A stretch of DNA of 28,376 nucleotides from assembly GCA_032358255.1 (NCBI GenBank), contig JAULBX010028538.1, forward strand, positions 1 through 28,376, in the 5' to 3' direction. Of this stretch, positions 12,801 to 21,874 are shown one piece after another. This DNA is from Heterotrichella gracilis (Eukaryota > Sar > Xanthophyceae > Tribonematales > Xanthonemataceae). Positions within the stretch are counted from its first letter, which is position 1. Each line of letters starts with the position of its first letter. Under the pieces are notes generated by a model. It did not search any database. It saw only the letters and a list, made by a program, of their open reading frames with translations, and was not told the DNA's origin. Position numbers and translations under genes: made by a program.

Positions 12801-15800
12801 GTGCTACGTTTGCCAATTTTGACAGTATCACATGGATGCTAGCAGCAAAGTTGGTTTCAGCAATATTGTTGATTGCGCACCTTTTCTTCATTTTGTTGGT
12901 CAATTGTCTGTGCCTTGTCAAGTGACTTCTGCAATGCCTGCACCTGCTTGGACTGAACTTCAACGTTTTTGCTCGCTTGGTCAACCTCGCGCTCAAGCTT
13001 GTGAATGTCATCATTCAAAGCATTGGTGGCATGTTGTTGCGACAACAACTGCAGATGAACACAGTTTAGTACTTATCCGGCATTTGCATGCTAACTTTGC
13101 TGCAGACATTTAACGGTCAACTCGTTGAAAACTGGAGCACATACCCATCTGACCTTGCTTGTGACATACCACCGCTGCTGCAAACCAGCCTGGTGACAAT
13201 TGCTCAAAACTGATTTGTTATAATCGATGCTCAGCACCCCACCTCCGCTCCTACTTCTACATTGTCTTTAAGTTGTAAGCTTTCTGACTGGCAATTCTGC
13301 ATGCTTTCCTTTTTCTTGGACACCAGCTCATCCCAAGCCTTTTGATTCTCTGCGTATTTCTCACTGCAGCAAAAAGTGTAAAATCACATATGATACAATC
13401 AATTCTGGAAGAAGATGGTCTGTCACGGGAGAGATGCAAACCAATAAGATGTGCTTTGTTTAAAAGCCTCTTCTGGACAAGGTGACTGTTACCTGCATTG
13501 ACAGCGTCAGAATTTGGTCAAAATTTGCTGCGCACCTTAACACCTCGTGCTCCTTTTGCAGTGTGTCATGCAGTTCTTTGGCTGCCTGCTGCTTTTTGTT
13601 GGCATTCTTTATCTTGGCTTTCACACTTGCAACCTGTGCCTCTGTCCTTGTCCCCTGTATCTCTAATGCTTCAATCTGAAACATACACCATCCATTAGCG
13701 CCTTGCATTGTCTGTCATCGCTTTAATATATACCATGGTTACAATTTGATGGCCATGTTATATATATTATAACAAGCAGCAGCCCACCTTGGTGAGCAAC
13801 CCTTTCTGTGACTTTTTCTTGCCCTGTACAATGTCTGTTTGGGTCTGAATGTCAGAGCTGACCTCCTTGAAGTGCTGGTGAAGCTCAGATACTAGCTGCA
13901 AAGCCTTTTGCTCCTTGACTTGCTGTGCGGATAGCTGTAAAGGCAACAACAAACACATTTGAGCCTCAACCGGCAACATAGGCCATACGGCAGGTAACAA
14001 TTGTATTGGCATTGGCACACAAAACTGGGCAGAATATTACAACCTACTTTTTCGCGGAGAGCAGCACTGTGATCTGTAAGAAAATGCTTTTGCTCTTGCA
14101 GGATCATCTTCTTGCTCTTTTCCATTATCCAATACTCTGCCTGATATCGCTTCCATGTGTTGACTGTGGGAACAAGCGTACCACGTTCCTCGTCCATCCT
14201 GCGGGCATATCCTTTACTAGCCAGGTGGCACAGGGCATGGACAGGGCAGCATATGTGATGCAACACATTTGCGCAGTCTCAAGAGTATTGCATTTGGCAA
14301 TTAGGGTTGAACTTACCCTAATAGGGTTTTACGAGTGACGCATTTTCAATGGTCTTTGTACGCAGGTGTTTGATGTGCAGTTCACATTGCAAGGCACTGA
14401 CTGCATCAGCTGACCATTAGGCAGGCTGCGCGCACGGCACTTTGCATAACATGACAAGGGCACGCAGAGCCATTTGTGACACGCAGAAGTATAGGCAACG
14501 CACTACAAACATTGTTTGGATTTTAAGGTACACAGACCCAGGTATGATGGTTTATACGATAACAACCCCATTGCTTTTTAGAATGTAGGCTGCACACTGC
14601 ACACCTCAGCTGCAGGGATGCTGCCCCTGTTCCAGGGTGTTGCCTACGGTTTTTCTGAGCTGCGGCGGGTTCTCATTATTATGCTTATTCTTATTCTTAC
14701 AATTACAATTTGAGCTTTAGGGTTTCAAACATGGGGTTGACCAACACAATATCGTCCTACCTTGCTGCAGATGCTTGCAGATCCCGCTGTGTTGTGTATG
14801 AAGCCAGCAACTGCTGTGTGCAGGCCTCGATGTCATCTCGCCATTGCTCCGTGCCAATGATTCGCTCAAGGTACTGGCCGAGCTTCATGGGGCACCCAAG
14901 ATCTACAGCCAGATGGTTTTGAGCCACAATGTACCTACACGCCCATAACAAAACAGTGAAAGGTACGCCACGGAAAGCGCATGTGGGTTGGTTCTGTGCA
15001 TTGGGGCTCCAATAAGTTAACCAACCTTTCCAGGAGTCCAGGTATTATGTTGAATGTGGCCATGAGGGCATTGAGTTCCACCTGCAAAAAATGGTGCCAC
15101 GGTAAGTTGCATTACACAGAATGTGGCAGATTTTGAGCTTGAGATGAGACCTGTGGCAGAGACCTGTGGCAGAATTCACCATGTGGCTCCTACCTGTGAA
15201 ACCTTGCGCCATTCCTGTGCCTGATTGTCATGTACTTGTATTTCTGTTAATGCATGCACTGTTGCCTTGCGTAGCAGTTTGAGCTGTCCCTCGCCATTGC
15301 TTGTTGCAGCAAACTCCAGGATGACCTGCACCTCCGGAACTTTGAGTCATGGCACAATCCCATAACGCCTGTACTCCTAGTCATACCTCAAGCCCCTGCT
15401 AGCTGGCCCAGTTGCGTTGAAGGAAAATTTTGTTCTCAGGAGTGGCAGGGATAGTGACTTGCCTCAGCAACTGCAGCTTGGGCACCCACTTCTGCACACA
15501 GTCCATCGTTTACCAATCCCCCTTTTCCTCCTTTCTTCACTCCACAGAGGGCGAATGAAATGGCATCGCCCACAATACTTTTACCGCACCTACAGCAACA
15601 AGGGCTCCAGTTTCACCACGTGGGCTAGCAAGCTGTTCAAAGATATCCCTGTCAGGAAGCTGCAACCATTCAAACCATCAGTGAAACGGTGCCACCAGCC
15701 GCACCCATTGGGCCCCACGACAGCAGTGAAACGTCCCAGTGGCCCAATGGTCGTCGCGTCTTTGTATGACTTGAACCCTGGAATGGGGACCACTCAGTGT

Positions 15801-15939
15801 TGACAGACAAAAGCTTGCATGCATAGGACCAACCAGACAGACCACCTCTGGTCACCTCTGAGAGGCGAAATAAACTTACAAGCCTACCTTTCAACCTTAT
15901 GGAAGATAGAACCAGGCTCGTATTAGAAAGGTTCTCCAT
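6805..15939 (-). CDS. Divergent SMC-family ATPase (SMC1/SMC4-like), 29 exons
   Basis: Exons in coding order: 15939-15888, 15777-15705, 15589-15541, 15325-15194, 15081-15026, 14934-14761, 14216-14048, 13934-13788, 13675-13536, 13363-13243, 13048-12881, 12743-12624, 12441-12214, 11942-11827, 11729-11593, 11508-11432, 10922-10811, 10730-10639, 10524-10420, 10279-10206, 10101-9942, 9631-9523, 9429-9285, 9124-8994, 8843-8614, 8370-8261, 7838-7653, 7276-7054 and 6903-6805 (TAG). The total is 3735 bases and all phases agree, giving about 1244 residues, normal for SMC. Walker A is GPNGCGKS (about residues 39-46) after GFKSYKDATTIGPL. A YLERIIGTEQ motif follows the N-terminal head and recalls SMC4. 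Coiled coil runs to a hinge at about residues 500-660 (GRLCNIARVADKR, DTLFIVDQRQVANQF). The second coil carries an acidic insert. The C-terminal head has IYTELTRGQGEAF, signature LSGGQQ (about 1150) and Walker B FYFFDEIDAALD (about 1174-1185), then VVSHKPQVFEKSECL. The expected role is chromosome cohesion, condensation or repair in the nucleus; the class is unresolved. Confidence 0.9.
7436..7548. mobile_element. Short foldback / MITE-like inverted repeat inside an SMC intron
   Basis: An imperfect palindrome of about 113 bases in the intron between exons 7653 and 7276. The left arm carries AAGGGGTAAA, then ATTCAACGATCTTCAA. The right arm carries the complements TTGAAGATCGTTGAAT, then TTTACCCCTT. 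The loop is AT-rich around a GGCCGCC core. There is no coding capacity and I could not define a clear target-site duplication. Confidence 0.55.
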
Positions 15940-16195
15940 TTGGCCTGCGGAACTGCTCGTTCATTGCCCCACTGGTAAATTCCTTTGCAGAAGACTGGGA
16001 TACCCTCTGGTCAGTGCTCAAGACCATGTAGTGTCTCACACGGTGTACGAGCTAGTAGCACAGGTCTTGATTCAGAGTTCGTAAGTGCTAGTTGGTGGTG
16101 AACAGAGTCCTGGCCCATAAATGTGGGTAGCAAGTGCTCTGTGGTAGCAAATGATCGTCACTGTTGAAGGTGTGTTCTTGAGAGTTGGCCATCCC

Positions 16196-16209
16196 AAACC
16201 CTAGGGTTT
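16196..16209. promoter_or_regulatory. Palindromic telo-box upstream of the SMC gene
   Basis: AAACCCTAGGGTTT is a perfect 14-base palindrome made of two head-to-head telo-box halves, about 260 bases upstream of the SMC start codon. In land plants telo-boxes occur in promoters of cell-cycle and ribosomal genes; a role here is inference. Confidence 0.35.
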
Positions 16210-16568
16210 CTAACAACGATAAATATTATATATTGTATCATATTGTACCATAATAATCTGTTTTTCCCTGTATACGTATAACAATAATCTAGGATATCAC
16301 CATGTTCTTTGCAGCGTTGGTGAAAGGAGCGTTCCTAAATTCTCAACCTGCCATGCGCCGCCATGTGTAGCGCCACAAGGCTCTCAATCTGCAATGCATG
16401 GCGCATGGCTGTATACAATGGCGCGCAATTGCAACCCAGCCAACTCAGCAGCCGCTGCCATAGCAGCACACAGCCATAGCAAACAAGGCTTGTACTTGCT
16501 GGCCAGTAGGCATGCAATACGACATCCTATGTTGAGTGCCACAGCTGTGCAATCATTGCTAGTAGCTA

Positions 16569-16593
16569 CATGCATGCCACCGTGGCATGCATG
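16569..16593. repeat. Perfect 25-base palindrome
   Basis: CATGCATGCCAC and its exact complement GTGGCATGCATG flank a single C. A further GCCACGG follows directly. It could form a hairpin or bind a dimeric protein; no function is evident. Confidence 0.6.
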
Positions 16594-18012
16594 CCACGGG
16601 GCCGGAAAGGTCCTGCTCATGAAACTGCACCTCTGTGTACTGTGATAGTATCTGCAATGGCAGTACCGTAATGGCAGCCTGCTCAGGATGTGTCACTCCA
16701 GTGGAGCCAAGCCAATCATTGATGGTGGCATCATGGCTGATGTGATGCCCGTTGTCAACCACCGTTGAATTGCCGATGGCGTGCCACCTGGCATTGCCAT
16801 TCAAGCGTTAGCATGCTGTTGTATGCCATGGAAATTGGATGCCGATATATTTGAAGTGGGCATGGATATGGTATAGGTCTTGGGTATAGTTGCAGGAGCT
16901 GGGGTGGTCCTAATCATAGGAGGGCTGGATGGGGCCCCATGTGGAGGGGTAGAGTCACTATGGTGCCATCATGGCTGATACTATGCCATGGTGGGTGGTA
17001 CCAGCCAGTGGCCTTCCGCATCTGCGATGATGCTAGCAGTGCCCAATGATGAGTTTTTGCAATCATTCCAAATTTAAAGGAATGATATCAGATATAATAT
17101 TCTTGAAGGCGCCTTGCCACGCATGTTAAATCTCCTTTTGGCGAACACATGCATGCCACATGGCGTGAAGCTCAATAATGGCATGCTGCAGAATGTTCAA
17201 TACAAGTAATTGCATTGAGCGTTTTCTTTCCAAAAGTCTGGCAGAAGCACAATTTCGAATTCTTGGTACTGGTGATTGTCACAGGCTGAGCTCAATTCGC
17301 AGCATCGTTGCAATCTGCTCAGCAATAGTATTTTGAAATATCACATAGTTACATAGTTGATCGTTCCTGAGCGACAATCTTTACTAATAGTATGCCCGTT
17401 GCGGGGACAAGTGCTGCTGCCACAAAACAATGGTAAACAAGACTGAAATGCCCTCAACAAACTTATTCTCAACAAAATATATTCAATATAAGTAATTATT
17501 AACCCAACATGCAAGGGCATCTATTGCTAGTGGTTCATTCACGTAACCTAAATTGAATTTGTTGACTGTTTGAAACGCCATTAGCAATGTTGTCTCGAGC
17601 TTCCAGTGGAGGGAAAATTGGAAATACTCTACACATAATCACGAGTGCAATTGGAAAGAACAGAAAATAAACCGCCAACAGCTAATTCTTGGCAACGTTA
17701 AAACGCAGCATCTGCACCCAGATGTATGCCTCACACTTGTCTGCAAACAGCTCTGCACCTCTGCTGCCACTATGCCAGCAGAAAACACTGATCACACCAT
17801 TTATGGTCAATGACAGCTTGAATGATAAAAGCGATGTGCCGATATGCTGCACATGGCTTCTCTAGGTCATCAATGTCAAAGTAGCATCCATTAACCAGCA
17901 AGTAAAAAGGCCCCACAGAAACAAGGGAAGTTAAATTCCCTCCAGGAACCCTAGTTTCCTCCAGGAACCAGCTACAGCTTGCACACTGTAGGTAGTCCGG
18001 AAGTTAGCGCAC

Positions 18013-19937
18013 CAGAGACTTGAAGGTTCTTGATCACAGCATCCGTGCCACCTGGCCTGATGACAATAGCGTTGTTCACGTTCTCTGGGTTGGCCACAAT
18101 GGCCTTCTCCCCAGTCATACCCATGAGGGTGATGCCGGGTCGGTGGATGTCAAAGCCACCTGAGAAACAATAGCACAAAGCAATGGTCAGATGTCAGCAA
18201 CGAGAATGTTGGTGTGCTTAGCAAGCGGAACAAATTTGCTGACAACAAGGCCGGAAGTGTATTAAAAGGATGGCCAGTTGCGAGGAGGCTGCTGTTACTG
18301 AAGGCAAAATTCAGGACTTTAGGGTTAGGGGTTAGGGTACTGGCATGTGCAAATGCCACATGCACAGTCACATGTGAGGTAAGGACTCTTGGCATGCAAT
18401 CATCACCAAAACCAGCGGCGGCAGGCAAACACCAGCACAGGGTGTAATGCACAGGGGGCAGCCAGCCACCCACCTGCATGTACGCCGCCCCTGAGGATGA
18501 CCGTGTCGCCCTTGTACGCCTCCGACACAGCCTTTGCAGCAGTCTTGAATGGACGCTGCAAGCTGCCAAAGCCAAGGGTGTCGTTGCCGGCGACGAGGTC
18601 AACCCAGATGTGGCGAGGATAGCTCACAATGGGCTTCCCAGCAGGGGGCGATGCAGGCACGGGAGTGCCAGCCTCGGTGGTGTACGTGACTGTAATCGAA
18701 GGGCGGTAGGCCATCCTGGCAGTGTTGGTGGTAGAAATCACTGAGAGAGTGTTTTCAGCAGCCCTGAACAGGAAGCCGACTTGTGTGGAGGGGGTGGTGA
18801 GCCATCCTTGGACCACGGCAGGGTCCAGTTGAACTTGCTTCTGCTGGTAGCCGCCCTCCGGTGCGATGTCGTTGAAGATGAGGGAGGGGGTGTCGTTGCG
18901 GCAGGCGCTCCAGCCACCTCCCACGGCACCGGGCCACTCGATGGCTGCTGTGCCATTCCACATCTGGTACCGCCAGCCTGTGAGGGGAAACAAAACATGG
19001 TGGCGTAAGTTGCATTCATTCAGCTTGCTTTGGCATACTTATGAAAGCTAACCTGGTGTAGTGCGCATCATGCTGTGAGTTGGTGAATGGCGAGGTTCCA
19101 GAAAGCAGCAGTCAATTGTTATGTTCTGGAGCGATATAGCGCATGTCTTGCCTCAAGTGCTTGCATACATATACGCATCAACACCTTGTGCCAAGCAAAG
19201 ATGCATAGACACCTCGAGCCTAGGGTACACAGGGTTTGACCTAGCCTCCCTCACCTGTGGACTGGTAGTTCTGGAGGTTCTGAGTGTTCCAGTCCAGGCC
19301 CAGCACGCAGCCCTGCAGCTTGGCGGGGGGACCAAAGTTGAGGAGGCCCAGCATGAGCTCTGCACTCAGCACGGTTGCGCCTGCAGGGATGAACTTGTCC
19401 AGCCCCTTGAAGGACACCAGGTAGCGGAAGCTGGTCCCCGGGAGTGGCTGCTCCTGGCAGTTAAAGCTGTCACTGGAGCCCGTGAAGTAGGGCATGCCGT
19501 TGTAGTTGTTGTAGGAATCGATGTACTGTGTGTTGATGCCTGCAGCCAGGGAGGGATGGTGGGTCAGCACAGAGGCGCGGACCAGCATGTCAGAAACACC
19601 ACTGCGAAGAGACAGATATGTTGTGCACACAATTACTATACAAGCAAATACTATGCAAGCCAATGAATGGGTGAACAAGTTCATGTGTTGATGCTGCAGT
19701 GGGAGTATGGAGCGCCTCATATGCACTGCAGTGTCTCATATGCACACACAAGCTAGTGCTGACCAGTTTCGCCCACTCACTTATGTCGGCTGAGCCGTTG
19801 TAGGCGGTCTTTTTATGGTTGTTGCCAGTGAGAGGCATGCCCTGCTGGAAGACGATTGTCTTGGTTGCAGCACCAGATACGACACCGATGAGACACAAAA
19901 TGGCCATGCCAAAACCGATGCTAGCCATGAGCGCCAT
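18013..19937 (-). CDS. Copy C: 5' part of a secreted DNRLRE/CBM96-like plus beta-helix protein, no 3' exons seen
   Basis: Four exons in coding order: 19937-19781, 19539-19255, 18977-18474 and 18159-18013, with matching phases and GT-AG borders. The chosen ATG begins MALMASIGFGMAILCLIG, a typical signal peptide; an in-frame upstream ATG at 20039 would put polar sequence in front of it. Next comes a beta-sandwich-like module spanning exons 2-3 (FRYLVSFKGLDKFIPAGATV, LSAELMLGLLNF, VVQGWLTTPSTQVGFLFR, YRPSITVTYT). This matches the general pattern of DNRLRE/CBM96 carbohydrate-binding modules. Exon 3 then opens a beta-helix (HIWVDLVAGNDTLG, PFKTAAKAVSEAYKGDTVIL), continued in exon 4 (ITLMGMTGEKAIV, VIKNLQVSG). 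Exon 4 ends at a plausible donor (GTGCGC), but no following beta-helix exon is recognisable between 18012 and the SMC gene. It is either truncated, or its 3' half has been moved elsewhere. The link to A and B rests on complementary content; the two parts do not overlap. Confidence 0.75.
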
Positions 19938-21874
19938 TGCGGTTTGGGGTGGCGTCAAGCGCGCGGTTGGGTAATAGAAGAGGAGGTCACTCGCTATGTT
20001 AGTCAAGAGTTCTTCACAGCTCGGAATACTGCACGACACAGCGAAGTGTTAACCCGGTTCCTGCTGGCAAGGACCTGCAAGCATAAGCCTCGTGAGGGTC
20101 AGCGCCCTATCCACGCCACGCCACGCCATGCCAATCGGGTTTCAGAAGTGGTTCAAGGAACCCACAAACAGCCACCAAAATATAAATCAGTCAAAACAAC
20201 CCAAAGTGGCCTCAGACAAATTGCGCGACAACACTAGTGTACTGGCGACACTGTGCAGTCGTCAGGAGTGGAATTGCCCACAAACCGAACAACGCAAGCG
20301 CTTCTGTATAAGGTAAGCATGTGTTTGATACGTCTGTTCAGTACAGTGCCCAGAGGCGTGACAACCCTAGGAGTACTGGACAGGATAGCTGTCGATTTCG
20401 ATGCATCGATGCATGACGAGGGCATCGAATGAGTGACTGGAGTGTGAGCTACAGCTGGGCACATGCAGTCAACATCTGACTTTCTGAATACACAAGAAAC
20501 GTTTGTGGCAACTGTAACCGCCCTGCTTACCTTCGAAACAGTGGGTTGATGGCTCCGGTCCGAGCTTTATGGCAGGCAAGTTTCGCTCAAACGTTGGCAA
20601 GTGTCCAATCGCCAGAACGTGGGGTTCGCAAGTGCGTCGTAAGCAGCGTGTTTGCTATGCCTTTGTAGCCTCTGCAGTGTGTTTGCCTTCTGCCACTGCA
20701 AGCTTTCAGAGCTTCGATTTTCCGCCCTTTACTGCCGCAGGCAAGGTGGCTGGCCAGTTGGCAAGGGAAGCGCCAGTTGGCAGCTTCCAAGGGGAACTGA
20801 GTACTCCCCCTGCATGTGCACCCTTGAGAAGGGATTTGAAGGGCTTTAGCTGGGGGTGCTCACTGGACACTGACACCCCGGGGGTACATCGGCCGAAGGA
20901 CGTGAAACTGCAGTTTTCCTCCAGTTTGTATTTGCGCACAATAATGCTTTTATTTTACACATTTCTGGTGCCACCATGGATAGGAAAACAGATGACTCGA
21001 TGTCACTGGTGTACGGACCGGTTAATGTACCGGGTGCATATGGTCTCTCTGCATGTTGGCCAAGGTGAAGGTGGTGCGCTTACTGCGCAAAGGGATAGCG
21101 CTAGGTGTATCCAGGTGCAAGAGGAAGACTGCACTGATTTATTTGGCAGCACTTGGTTGATATTCATTAGAGCCACGGCATAGCCTTGCTCATTGCTAGA
21201 TTAAATGCCCTTCCTTAGCCAACGCGCTTCAACTGTAGCCTGTTGGCAAGAGACACCGCCAAGCAAGCATAGATATGTATTCATTTACTTTCAGTGACTG
21301 GGACAGACAATCAATGCAAAGGCAATTTATAACCTAGCTTCAGAAAACTTTCAAGCTGGCTCCACTAGTCAGCCACCTTCAGCACAGTCACAATGCAGGG
21401 GCTTAGGCCATTCTTGGCCAAATTTATTAGTAAAGTCTAGCAACGCTAATGAAATGCAATCCCATAGAGAAAAAGGAATCAACGCACATCAAAACAAGCC
21501 TCTGCTTATTGCCCCTCTAGGTCATACTCGGTCCTCACAATAGTCGACTTGACGCACAGCAACAGTTGTTGGCATATAGAAGTGAAAGACAGAAGGCAAT
21601 TTCGAAATGCATTCTCAAAATTCATCAAAATGATTGAAAAACCTCAAAAGCATGCATCACCAAAAGCAATGTACAAAGTAGATTCAACACATTCAACAAG
21701 CCATTGGCATAAATAAAGTGTTTGCTCCAATTGCGTGAGTCATTCAAGGTAATTTTGAAGGGGTTCGAATTCCAAGATTAGCATGCCATCCCCACCACGA
21801 TGGATAGGAGGCAGATCAGAATGGATAGCAAGCAGATCACCCCAACCAGGAGATCTACTAGTAGCTATCATAAC
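19938..21874. other. Intergenic region between copy C start and copy B stop
   Basis: About 1.9 kb between two genes on the same strand (-): downstream of copy B and upstream of copy C. It should hold the copy C promoter next to 19938. The only notable coding signal is the unrecognised + strand frame at 20569-21183. A short self-complementary run of CGATGCAT units lies near 20399-20414. No RNA gene was seen. Confidence 0.45.
20569..21183 (+). CDS. Unrecognised 204-codon open reading frame
   Basis: A continuous ATG-to-TAG frame of 204 codons lies in the otherwise gene-free stretch between copies B and C. It does not overlap any traced exon, so it is not a shadow of a neighbouring gene. The N-terminus is rich in Arg, Lys, Ser and Cys (MAGKFRSNVGKC, QVRRKQRVCY), then has a short hydrophobic, Ala-rich part, which is loosely compatible with an organelle transit peptide. 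The rest shows no motif I know and ends with a mixed-composition tail. It could be a real single-exon gene, the first exon of a spliced gene, or a chance frame; I see no supporting splice structure. Confidence 0.2.
   Translation: MAGKFRSNVGKCPIARTWGSQVRRKQRVCYAFVASAVCLPSATASFQSFDFPPFTAAGKVAGQLAREAPVGSFQGELSTPPACAPLRRDLKGFSWGCSLDTDTPGVHRPKDVKLQFSSSLYLRTIMLLFYTFLVPPWIGKQMTRCHWCTDRLMYRVHMVSLHVGQGEGGALTAQRDSARCIQVQEEDCTDLFGSTWLIFIRATA

Larger units (their letters stand above)
15940..18012. other. Intergenic region upstream of the SMC gene, ending at the truncated copy C
   Basis: About 2 kb without a supported gene. The part next to 15940 should hold the SMC promoter and 5' untranslated region. 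Other contents are a palindromic telo-box (16196-16209), an AT-rich run near 16216-16260, a 25-base perfect palindrome (16569-16593) and two copies of a CATCATGGCTGAT-containing motif (16721-16750 and 16958-16992). A short direct repeat of TCCAGGAACC lies at 17941-17950 and 17960-17969. Small overlapping frames near 16335-16804 show no motif. Confidence 0.5.

Noticed and set aside
17773-18003. A stop-free minus-strand stretch of about 77 codons directly after copy C exon 4 (contains CYFDIDDLEKPC)
   Set aside because: No start codon, no beta-helix character, and no acceptor in the phase required by exon 4. The length is compatible with chance.
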